Part shown: positions 1-6,450 of the stretch, piece after piece
How the letters are laid out: every line of letters begins with the position of its first letter
Numbering within the stretch: position 1 is the stretch's first letter
Assembly: GCA_016882165.1 (NCBI GenBank)
Contig: VHBV01000029.1
Coordinates: 1 to 11,464, forward strand
DNA length: 11,464 nucleotides
Source of the DNA: Candidatus Pelagibacterales bacterium
GTDB taxonomy: Bacteria > Pseudomonadota > Alphaproteobacteria > Rickettsiales > UBA1997
Direction of reading: 5' to 3'
Made by a program: the position numbers and the translations under genes
The notes under the pieces: generated by a model
The model's input: the letters and a program-made list of their open reading frames with translations, nothing else
Told to the model about the DNA's origin: nothing
Database searches by the model: none

Positions 1-127
1 TTACTATTAAAATTGCTGATTTGTTGGCTAACGATTCTGACGTTGAGGATGGAATAAATATCCAAAACACCACCTTCGATAAATTCGTATTTAGTAATCC
101 AACTAAAGGCAAGATTGTTAAGGATGC
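1..127 (+). repeat. Direct repeat copy A inside the adhesin gene
   Basis: These 127 bases match positions 619-745 base for base, with an offset of 618. The first mismatch is at 128 against 746. The repeat covers the start of one cadherin-like unit, including the LANDSDVEDG motif. The identical tract may extend left beyond the window. Confidence 0.95.
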
Positions 128-1595
128 TGTTAATGGAACAATCACTTACACACCAAATTCTAATTATAACGGAGCTGATTCTTTGACTTATCAAATCAAG
201 GACAGTAATGGTGCTCTTTCTAATAAAGCGACAATTAACTTAACAGTAAATGCGGTTAATGACGGACCGGTTACGGTGAATGATGCTTTCACGTTAAATG
301 AAGACACATCTTTAACTATTACTTTTGCTTCAATTTTGGCTAATGATTCTGATGTTGAAGATGGTGTTAATATTAAGAAGCTGACTAAAGATAATATTGT
401 TTTTAACAATCCAAGTAACGGCACGATTACTGTGACTGATACAGGAATAATATATAAGCCAAACAAAGATTTTAACGGAACTGACGTTATAACTTACCAG
501 ATTAAAGATAGTGCTGGTGCTTTATCGAACGTTGCAAATATCAACCTTACGATCAAAGCAATTAACGATATTGCGGTTGCTGGTAATGATTCTTTTGTAA
601 CTGATGAAGATCAGCCAATTACTATTAAAATTGCTGATTTGTTGGCTAACGATTCTGACGTTGAGGATGGAATAAATATCCAAAACACCACCTTCGATAA
701 ATTCGTATTTAGTAATCCAACTAAAGGCAAGATTGTTAAGGATGCAGTGAATGGCACGATTACTTATACTCCGAACAAGGACTTTGATGGCATTGATTCA
801 TTGACTTATCAGATTAAAGATAGTGCTGGTGCTCTTTCTAATAAAGCTACTATCAGTTTGACTGTGAATTCAGTTAATGACGCACCGATTGTTGCAGCTA
901 AATTAGCCAATCAAACTGCTAAAGCAGGCAATACATTTACTTACACTTTACCAACAAATGCCTTTAGCGATGTTGATAAAGACCTGCTGAATTACAGTGC
1001 TAAAATGGCTGATGATTCAGATCTTCCTTCTTGGTTGAAGTTTAATGATTCAACTAAAACATTTAGTGGTATTTCTCCATCTGGAGCTTCTTCAACTTTG
1101 GCAATTAAAGTTATTGCCAGTGATGGATCTTTAAGTGCTTCGCAAAATTTCAATCTTGCCATTTCAAGCAATGTCATCAATGGAACTACTAAAAATGATA
1201 GTTTGAACGGCACAACATCTAATGATGAAATCTACGGTAATGATGGAGTTGATACTATCAAGGGCAATGCAGGAAATGACTTAATTATTGGCGGAAAAGG
1301 TGCAGATTTTATCTATGGAGGAGTTGGAGATGATCAGTTTATCTTCAAAAATTTAAATGAATCAACCAACAGTGAGAGTGATTTGATTATGGATTTTGTG
1401 AAAGGTGAAGATAAAATTGATTTATCAGAACTAAATTTTGACTCAATAACTAAAGAAAAAGGAAGCAATACCTCATCTTATGGATTAGAATATTATTTTG
1501 ATGGTAAAAATACCGTAATTGATGATCCAAATTCTGACTTTTTAATAAAAATTTCTGGAAATGTAGTTCTTGACGAAGGAGATTTTATATTTTGA
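1..1595 (+). CDS. Large RTX/cadherin-like type I secreted adhesin, 3' end (5' truncated by window)
   Basis: The reading frame is open from the first full codon at position 3, and the repeat sequence is already under way there, so the gene starts upstream of the window. Three tandem cadherin-like (VCBS/'tandem-95' style) units of about 102-104 residues follow, each carrying a LANDSDVEDG motif and separated by VNDGP, INDIA and VNDAP linkers (near 258, 564 and 876). A putative-Ig/CADG-like domain (PSWLKFN, FSGISP) covers about 890-1165. Four to five glycine/aspartate nonapeptides typical of RTX calcium-binding beta-rolls lie at about 1176-1340 (YGNDGVDT, IGGKGADF, YGGVGDDQF). A serralysin-type C-terminal region (DLIMDFVKGEDKIDLSEL) ends in an acidic-hydrophobic tail, EGDFIF, like known type I secretion signals. 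The role is inferred as a calcium-stabilised secreted or surface protein, probably adhesive, exported by the TolC/ABC/adaptor genes downstream. No enzymatic domain is visible in this part. Confidence 0.9.
   Translation, partial: TIKIADLLANDSDVEDGINIQNTTFDKFVFSNPTKGKIVKDAVNGTITYTPNSNYNGADSLTYQIKDSNGALSNKATINLTVNAVNDGPVTVNDAFTLNEDTSLTITFASILANDSDVEDGVNIKKLTKDNIVFNNPSNGTITVTDTGIIYKPNKDFNGTDVITYQIKDSAGALSNVANINLTIKAINDIAVAGNDSFVTDEDQPITIKIADLLANDSDVEDGINIQNTTFDKFVFSNPTKGKIVKDAVNGTITYTPNKDFDGIDSLTYQIKDSAGALSNKATISLTVNSVNDAPIVAAKLANQTAKAGNTFTYTLPTNAFSDVDKDLLNYSAKMADDSDLPSWLKFNDSTKTFSGISPSGASSTLAIKVIASDGSLSASQNFNLAISSNVINGTTKNDSLNGTTSNDEIYGNDGVDTIKGNAGNDLIIGGKGADFIYGGVGDDQFIFKNLNESTNSESDLIMDFVKGEDKIDLSELNFDSITKEKGSNTSSYGLEYYFDGKNTVIDDPNSDFLIKISGNVVLDEGDFIF
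619..745 (+). repeat. Direct repeat copy B inside the adhesin gene
   Basis: This is an exact copy of bases 1-127. Past 745 the unit stops following copy A exactly. A 24-base stretch at 810-833 is identical to 498-521 in the unit between them (offset 312), and 828-847 again matches 210-229 (offset 618). The unit is therefore a mosaic of its neighbours. Confidence 0.95.
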
Positions 1596-1611
1596 TCTTA
1601 ACTTTTAATTG

Positions 1612-1636
1612 CAAGCCTTGCTTTAAGCAAGGCTTG
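1612..1636 (+). terminator. Hairpin after the adhesin gene, probable transcription terminator
   Basis: A perfect 10-bp stem (CAAGCCTTGC at 1612-1621 with GCAAGGCTTG at 1627-1636) encloses a 5-base TTTAA loop, 16 bases after the stop codon. It is GC-rich against an AT-rich background. The following bases (GCAACTTAATTTATC) are AT-rich but lack a clean T-run, so it may be a weak terminator or a 3' RNA-stabilising hairpin. Confidence 0.6.
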
Positions 1637-1713
1637 GCAACTTAATTTATCATAAAATTCTTTACGAAAATATTTATGATTTTCTATAATATGACAGTTT
1701 GGTATAAGAATTG

Positions 1714-1746
1714 AATTATGATCTAGGAGTCATAATTACCGTAATT
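1714..1746. promoter_or_regulatory. Two overlapping inverted repeats upstream of tolC, possible operator
   Basis: AATTATGA (1714-1721) and TCATAATT (1730-1737) form an 8-bp inverted repeat with an 8-base spacer. AATTAC (1734-1739) and GTAATT (1741-1746) form a second one around a single C and share bases with the first. The site lies just upstream of the best tolC promoter candidate, which would suit a regulator. In DNA this AT-rich, short dyads also arise by chance. Confidence 0.3.
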
Positions 1747-1770
1747 TATAAAAATGTTTTTAAAAAAAGA

Positions 1771-1798
1771 TTTACAAACTCCTATTTTTTGCTATGAT
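1771..1798 (+). promoter_or_regulatory. Sigma70-type promoter candidate for tolC
   Basis: TTTACA (1771-1776) and TATGAT (1793-1798) are each one base from consensus and are separated by 16 bases. The predicted transcript would start near 1805, leaving a leader of about 45 bases before the tolC ATG. With the hairpin at 1612-1636 this suggests tolC is transcribed separately from the adhesin gene. Confidence 0.5.
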
Positions 1799-1850
1799 GA
1801 TGAAATTGTGATGAAAAACTAACTTTTCTCCTAAAAATCTCTTATTTTTA

Positions 1851-3149
1851 ATGCAAAAAACATCTAAACTAAAAATCCATACTACTTTTTATTATTACAA
1901 GATTTTTGGTATTTTCTTTTTGCTGCAATTTTTTTGTTTCTTTGTGCAAAATTCTTTTGCAACTGAAATTCAAGATGCAATTGAATCTGCAAAAGCCAAT
2001 AACCGCAATATAAAACTTGAAAATATCAAATTAAAATCAACTAAAACGTTAAAAAGTGAGGCAATTTCAGAATTTTTGCCAAATGTTAAAGCAGATATTC
2101 AATATGGTAATAGAAACAGTTTTTATCAGGGACAATCTTATGATCGTTCAACTAAACAAGAAGTAAAAGAAATTTCGCTTGAGCAACCACTTTTTGATGG
2201 TATGCACTCAATTTTAAAATATCGTGAAGCAAAGTATAAAATAAAGTCTGGAGAAGCTTTAGTTTCTGATAAGGTGCAAGAAATTTCTTTTGCTGCAACG
2301 CAAAGCTATTGTAATTTATATCGTTATCAAGAATTAACAAAGTTTTATCAATTAAGTCAGAGTTTAAGTAGTGAAATATTGTCTTTAGCTAAAAGGCGAA
2401 AAAACAGTAAGTTAATTGATAAAAGTGATTTTATCAAATTTGAATATGAGGCATCGGTTGCTGAAGAAAAATACTTAGATTCATTAAATAGATTAAATAA
2501 AGCTAAGTTTGATTATGAAATTGTCATTGGACAAATGCATGAAAATCTGATCGCTCCTTTAATTAAAGATGAATTACCAAATGCAAATGAAATTTTAGAA
2601 AATGCTATTAGACAAAATCCGAATCTTAAGTCTTACAGATATAATTATTTAGCATCAAAAGCTTCTTACAATTCAGAGAAATCAAATTTCTTACCAAAAG
2701 TATCACTTTCAGCAACAGCATCAAATCAAAGCAATGTTGTTTATCTAAATAATCAAGATTTAAATTCTAGATCACTTTTTTTTAACGTATCAGTGCCAAT
2801 TTTTCAAAAAGGAGTTGAGTTTAGTAGTTTAACAAAAGCAAAGTATAACAAAGATGCTGCTTTGGAAGAATATGAAATTGCAAGAGAAGAAATGGAAAAA
2901 GAAATCGCTAAATCTTTGGAAGAATATCGTTTTTATAAAGAGTTAAATAAATCTAACGAAAGATTGTCAACTTTAGCACAGGAAAGAGTGAATTCAATCA
3001 GTGAAAAAATTCATTCCAAAGTTGAAGATCCAATTGAGTTTATAAGAGCAAAAATAGAACTAAATGACAAAAAAATTAGCCATTTAAATTCTCAGATGGA
3101 TTTAGCAATTACTTACTACAAAATTAAGTATTTTTTAAGTGAGCTATAA
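1851..3149 (+). CDS. tolC: TolC-family outer membrane channel protein of type I secretion
   Basis: This 432-residue protein is the likely trimeric outer-membrane and periplasmic exit duct for the type I system encoded around it. A long hydrophobic N-terminal segment (about residues 15-36) ending ...VQNSFA/TE looks like a Sec signal peptide cut near residue 37. The internal duplication typical of TolC is visible: SEFLPNVKADIQYGNR (about 73-88) followed by LEQPLFDG (110-117) is mirrored by SNFLPKVSLSATASNQ and then VSVPIFQKG (313-321). Between and after these, long Glu/Lys-rich helical stretches fit the periplasmic coiled coils. The length is close to that of TolC/PrtF proteins. The ATG at 1851 has no Shine-Dalgarno sequence but gives a sensible signal peptide. 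The gene sits between the putative substrate and the ABC exporter, so it is probably dedicated to this system, although TolC proteins can serve several pumps. Confidence 0.92.
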   Translation: MQKTSKLKIHTTFYYYKIFGIFFLLQFFCFFVQNSFATEIQDAIESAKANNRNIKLENIKLKSTKTLKSEAISEFLPNVKADIQYGNRNSFYQGQSYDRSTKQEVKEISLEQPLFDGMHSILKYREAKYKIKSGEALVSDKVQEISFAATQSYCNLYRYQELTKFYQLSQSLSSEILSLAKRRKNSKLIDKSDFIKFEYEASVAEEKYLDSLNRLNKAKFDYEIVIGQMHENLIAPLIKDELPNANEILENAIRQNPNLKSYRYNYLASKASYNSEKSNFLPKVSLSATASNQSNVVYLNNQDLNSRSLFFNVSVPIFQKGVEFSSLTKAKYNKDAALEEYEIAREEMEKEIAKSLEEYRFYKELNKSNERLSTLAQERVNSISEKIHSKVEDPIEFIRAKIELNDKKISHLNSQMDLAITYYKIKYFLSEL

Positions 3150-3209
3150 AGTTTTTATTCCTTACGAGTATTTGGTGTCTTAACTTGTTATTGTAGTAAT
3201 TTAATGTTT

Positions 3210-3316
3210 CGTCATTGCGAGGAGTGAAGCGACGTGGCAATCCACTTAATTGTTGTTGCAAAGACAAGGTAATTTTATGGATCGCCACGTTTCGCTGGTG
3301 CTTACTCGCGATGACG
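3210..3316. repeat. Long imperfect palindrome 1 (dispersed intergenic-repeat type)
   Basis: The left arm at 3210-3245 (beginning CGTCATTGCGAGGAG, ending ACGTGGCAATCCAC) is an imperfect reverse complement of the right arm at 3277-3316 (beginning ATGGATCGCCACGT, ending CTCGCGATGACG). About 31 bases separate them. Outer and inner ends pair well; the middle carries mismatches and a small length difference. The arms are more GC-rich than the flanks. Palindromes with the ends GTCATTGCGAG and CGATGACG are familiar as dispersed intergenic repeats in many bacterial genomes, including Rickettsiales relatives. A transcript would fold into a long hairpin, so it may also affect termination after tolC. Confidence 0.85.
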
Positions 3317-3376
3317 GAGTGGAAAAAAATGCATCCGGCAATAACTTCAGTAAAATTGCAAGTAATAAAAATGGCA

Positions 3377-3505
3377 ATTATACCATAACAACAAGTGTCA
3401 TCCTGAGCGTGAGCGAAGGATCTCAGTCAGGTAAGCTTTGAGCAAAAAATTTCCGAGATTCTTCTCTCACGCTCAGGATGACAGTACTTATTAAAATGGT
3501 ATAAT
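3377..3505. repeat. Nested palindrome 2 (dispersed intergenic-repeat type) with outer inverted repeat
   Basis: The core is a pair of 29-base arms, 3396-3424 (starting TGTCATCCTGAGCGTGAG) and 3455-3483 (ending CTCAGGATGACA), complementary at 27 of 29 positions around a 30-base loop. An additional perfect 10-bp inverted repeat, ATTATACCAT (3377-3386) and ATGGTATAAT (3496-3505), encloses the core. A short direct repeat, TGGCAAT, lies outside each side (3372-3378, overlapping the left outer arm, and 3509-3515). The GTCATCCTGAGCG...CGCTCAGGATGAC type is known as a dispersed intergenic repeat. It differs in sequence from the palindrome at 3210-3316. The two elements fill most of the 389-bp gap at 3150-3538, which has no credible gene. 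Confidence 0.85.
3478..3505 (+). promoter_or_regulatory. Promoter candidate for the ABC exporter-adaptor operon
   Basis: ATGACA (3478-3483) and a perfect TATAAT (3500-3505) are 16 bases apart. The predicted start is near 3512, about 27 bases before the ATG at 3539. The -35 hexamer is the terminal ATGACA of palindrome 2, and the -10 hexamer lies in the right arm of its outer inverted repeat, so the repeat appears to have supplied the promoter. Confidence 0.5.
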
Positions 3506-3538
3506 AATTGGCAATCTAATTTAAAAAACTAACAAGTA

Positions 3539-5200
3539 ATGCAAAAACCACTAATACAAGAATTATTATCAAATTGCAAAAAAGCCTTTTACTTTTGTTT
3601 GTTTTTTAGCTTTTTTATCAGCATTTTCACCCTAGCTTCCTCAATTTATTCAATGCAAGTTCTAGATAGAGTTTTAAGTAGCTCAAGCATTGAAACTCTC
3701 ATTTATCTTACAATAATAGTTGCCGCTTTTTTAGTTTTTTTGGGAATTATTACAAATATAAGGTCATCAATATTTCTGGAAGTTTCAAATTGGTTGGAGG
3801 AAAAACTTTCTAGTGCACTTTTTAACAATATAGTTGAATCAAATTCACAAGATAAATCAATAAGCTCGCAAAATATGAAAGATTTGCAAGTTTTGAAAAA
3901 TTTTATTTCAGGTAATAACTTATCTGTATTTTTTGATGTACCTTTTGCAGCTATTTATTTGATTGTAATATTTTTTATTCACCCAGTTAATGGCTTTATT
4001 ACTCTTTTAGGGGGTCTATTAGTTTTAAAAATTGCCTATATCAATGAAAAATCAACAAAATCATTAATTGAAAAAACAAATCAGTTACAAATTGAAGTTA
4101 TGAATGATTTTGAAATTATATCATCAAACTCAGAAGTAGTTAACTCAATGGCAATGAAGGGTAATGTTAGAAAAATTTGGGAAGAGAAAAATAATGAATT
4201 AAGAAAAGCTTCATCTGAGTTATCTGATTTAAGTAATAAAATTTCATCAACTTCGAAAACAGCAAGAATGATTATATCAACAATCACAATGGCTGCAAGC
4301 GCTGTTTTAGTTATTTACAACAAGATGTCTTCTGGTGGAATTATTGCAACTTCAATTCTTGCAGGAAAAGCTTTGGCACCATTTGATGCGTCAATTTCTT
4401 TATGGAAATCTTTTAAAAGTGCTAAAATATCATATTTTCGTTTAAATCAGTCTTTAAAAAATTATGTTGAAGATAAAGATAAAATTGAACTACCAGCAAT
4501 GACCGGTGAAGTTGTTGTTGAAAAGCTTTATTATAAATCAAATAAGACCGGTCAAGTTTTACTAAAAGATATTTCTTTTAATATTAAAGCAGGAGAGGTT
4601 GTTGCAATTATAGGGCCAAGCGGTAGTGGAAAAACAACTTTAGCGCGTCTTTTAACAGGAGTTCTTAAACCAACCTCTGGTTATGTTAGATTTGATGGTG
4701 CAAATATAGCTGACCAAGATTTAGAAAAAATTGGCAAATATATTGGCTATTTGCCCCAAGATATTGAATTGTTCAAAGGATCTGTTAAACATAATATTTC
4801 AAGAATGAATAAAGAAGTTGAAGATTCTGAAATTATTAAAGCGGCACAGTTTTGTGATGTTCATGAAGTTATATTATCTTTTTTACAAGGTTATGAAACT
4901 GAAGTTGAGAAGAATGCTTCTAATTTATCTTCTGGACAGAAGCAGAGAATAGCTTTAGCAAGATCTTTTTTTGGCGATGTAAAATTTGTGATTTTAGACG
5001 AGCCAAATTCAAATTTAGATTCTGATGGCGAAATTGCTCTTAGTAATGCAATTAAACGTGCTAAAGAAAATAAAATTACAACTTTAATTATAACTCATCG
5101 TCCTTCAATTACTTCAATATGTGATAAAGTAATGATTATCAAAGATGGAGAATTAAAAGCTTTTGATGAAGCAAAAAAAGTTTTGGGAAAAGTATTATAA
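3539..5200 (+). CDS. prtD: Type I secretion ABC transporter, PrtD-type permease/ATPase
   Basis: This 553-residue inner-membrane half-transporter would dimerise, recognise the C-terminal signal of RTX substrates and drive export with ATP. The N-terminal half holds the membrane domain: hydrophobic segments at about residues 19-38, 53-73, 130-147, 150-167 and 245-262. It carries PrtD-like signatures, namely SMQVLDRVLSSSS (38-50), FFDVPFAAIYL (131-141) and a SILAGKALAPFDASISLWKS stretch before the ATPase. The nucleotide-binding domain is complete: Walker A GPSGSGKTT (359-367), Q-loop Q407, signature LSSGQ (463-467), Walker B ending in D487-E488, and H-loop His520. There is no N-terminal C39-like domain, which fits the PrtD/AprD/RsaD class (about 550-600 residues) rather than HlyB. 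The ATG at 3539 has no Shine-Dalgarno sequence. The 3' end overlaps the adaptor gene, implying co-transcription. Confidence 0.95.
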   Translation: MQKPLIQELLSNCKKAFYFCLFFSFFISIFTLASSIYSMQVLDRVLSSSSIETLIYLTIIVAAFLVFLGIITNIRSSIFLEVSNWLEEKLSSALFNNIVESNSQDKSISSQNMKDLQVLKNFISGNNLSVFFDVPFAAIYLIVIFFIHPVNGFITLLGGLLVLKIAYINEKSTKSLIEKTNQLQIEVMNDFEIISSNSEVVNSMAMKGNVRKIWEEKNNELRKASSELSDLSNKISSTSKTARMIISTITMAASAVLVIYNKMSSGGIIATSILAGKALAPFDASISLWKSFKSAKISYFRLNQSLKNYVEDKDKIELPAMTGEVVVEKLYYKSNKTGQVLLKDISFNIKAGEVVAIIGPSGSGKTTLARLLTGVLKPTSGYVRFDGANIADQDLEKIGKYIGYLPQDIELFKGSVKHNISRMNKEVEDSEIIKAAQFCDVHEVILSFLQGYETEVEKNASNLSSGQKQRIALARSFFGDVKFVILDEPNSNLDSDGEIALSNAIKRAKENKITTLIITHRPSITSICDKVMIIKDGELKAFDEAKKVLGKVL

Positions 5201-6431
5201 AAATAAAATTAAAATTATCGTGAATAATAATATAGCTTCAGATCCAATTAAAAAAGGCCTAAAAATTTTGCTAATTTTTGTTATAATATTCTTGATTTGG
5301 GCAATTTTTTTACCAATAAAATCAGCGTCAATTGCCGAAGGAACAATAATTTTAGATTTTAATAGAAAAACAATTCAACATTTAGAAGGTGGAATAATTG
5401 AAGAGATTCTGGTTAAAGAAGGACAAATGGTAAAACAAGGAGATATATTGCTTTATCTACGTGATGTTCAAGTTAAATCTGAACAACAAATTGTTGAAGA
5501 AAAGTTGTTCACCATGCAAGTTCAAAAAACTAGACTTGAGACTGAAAAAGAAGGTAAAACAAGTTTAAATTTATCTCAGTTTAATGATGCCAAGTTCGAA
5601 AATTCTGAGAAACTAAAAGAAATATTAAATAATCAATTGAAACTTTTTAACTCAAGAAAAAGTAAAAGAGTTGGTGAAATTTCAACCTTGCAAAAAAAGC
5701 TGACTGCAGCGAAAAGAAAATTAGTTTTGGTAAAGAAGGAACTGCAAATGGTTAAACCTCTTGTTGCCGAGAATAATTTGCCTCTAACTCGTCAAATTGA
5801 ACTTGAAAAAATGTTGCATGAATTAACTTATGAAGTCGAGTCAAGTAGTTTGCAAATATCAAATTATAAAGAAGAATATTTATCTGAAATTTTAAAAGAG
5901 ATTAAAGAAACTGATCTGGAAATTATTACTTTGACAAACCAACTAAAAGCTTCTGAAGATATGACAACAAGATTAGAAATATTGTCTCCAGTGGATGGAA
6001 AAGTTATGAATATCCAATATCACACAGTTGGTGCTGTAATACCTCCTGCTGGTGAAATTATGAATATTGTACCACAAAATGATCAGTTAATTATTGAAGC
6101 CAAAATTCGTCCTCAAGATATTGATAATATTGCGGTTAACATGAAAGCAAAAGTTGCATTAACTGCCTATAAAGAAAAGAAAGTTCCAAAAATGAATGGT
6201 GTTTTAATTAATGTTTCTCCTGATATTACAACCGATCAACAAACAAAAGAGTCTTATTTTCTAGCAAGGGTGAAAATTGACAGTAAAGACATTAAAAAAT
6301 TGAAGAATAAGGTTGAATTATATCCTGGTATGCCAGCCCAAGTATTTATAATTAACGGTTCAAGATCTTTCCTTTCTTATTTGTTTACTCCAATTTCTGA
6401 ATCTGCTTATAAAGCTTTTAGAGAAGAATAA
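5166..6431 (+). CDS. prtE: Type I secretion membrane fusion (HlyD/PrtE-family) adaptor protein
   Basis: This adaptor links the ABC exporter to the TolC channel through the periplasm. From the ATG at 5166 it is 421 residues: a basic cytoplasmic N-terminus, one membrane anchor (about 31-51), and the family block RKTIQHLEGGIIEEILVKEG (about 67-86), which is the first half of the biotinyl-lipoyl domain. A long Glu/Lys-rich coiled coil (about 100-260) follows, then the second lipoyl half (LEILSPVDGKVMNI) and a beta-barrel region ending PGMPAQVFIINGSRSFLSYLF, typical of PrtE/AprE. The start is uncertain. The ATG at 5166 overlaps the ABC gene by 35 bases. An in-frame GTG at 5220 lies 20 bases after the ABC stop and would remove 18 residues without touching the anchor. 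Neither has a Shine-Dalgarno sequence. Translational coupling with the exporter gene is likely either way. Confidence 0.93.
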   Translation: MKQKKFWEKYYKNKIKIIVNNNIASDPIKKGLKILLIFVIIFLIWAIFLPIKSASIAEGTIILDFNRKTIQHLEGGIIEEILVKEGQMVKQGDILLYLRDVQVKSEQQIVEEKLFTMQVQKTRLETEKEGKTSLNLSQFNDAKFENSEKLKEILNNQLKLFNSRKSKRVGEISTLQKKLTAAKRKLVLVKKELQMVKPLVAENNLPLTRQIELEKMLHELTYEVESSSLQISNYKEEYLSEILKEIKETDLEIITLTNQLKASEDMTTRLEILSPVDGKVMNIQYHTVGAVIPPAGEIMNIVPQNDQLIIEAKIRPQDIDNIAVNMKAKVALTAYKEKKVPKMNGVLINVSPDITTDQQTKESYFLARVKIDSKDIKKLKNKVELYPGMPAQVFIINGSRSFLSYLFTPISESAYKAFREE

Positions 6432-6450
6432 ATTTTGAAATGCGATTTTA

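Noticed and set aside
21..23. TTG at 21 as the start of the adhesin gene
   Set aside because: The frame is open upstream, and the preceding residues (TIKIAD) match the same positions of the later repeat, so the gene continues to the left of the window.
1..847. CRISPR-like or satellite array
   Set aside because: The periodicity (about 306-312 bases) is in frame and corresponds to protein domains, not to short repeats with unique spacers.
191..1213. Two minus-strand frames opposite the adhesin gene
   Set aside because: They lie entirely antisense to well-supported cadherin-like domains, have hydrophobic low-complexity translations, and show no family motif.
3250..3441. 63-residue plus-strand frame in the tolC-ABC gap
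   Set aside because: It runs across both palindromic repeats and the spacer between them, matches no family I recognise, and its composition follows the repeat DNA. It is best read as a chance frame.
5163..5165. TTG at 5163 as the adaptor start
   Set aside because: It is immediately followed by an in-frame ATG at 5166, which is the more likely initiator. The GTG at 5220 is the only serious alternative.
6432..6450. Bidirectional terminator between the convergent adaptor and ribF genes
   Set aside because: The 19 bases contain no stem of useful length, and the T-rich stretch beside them lacks a hairpin.
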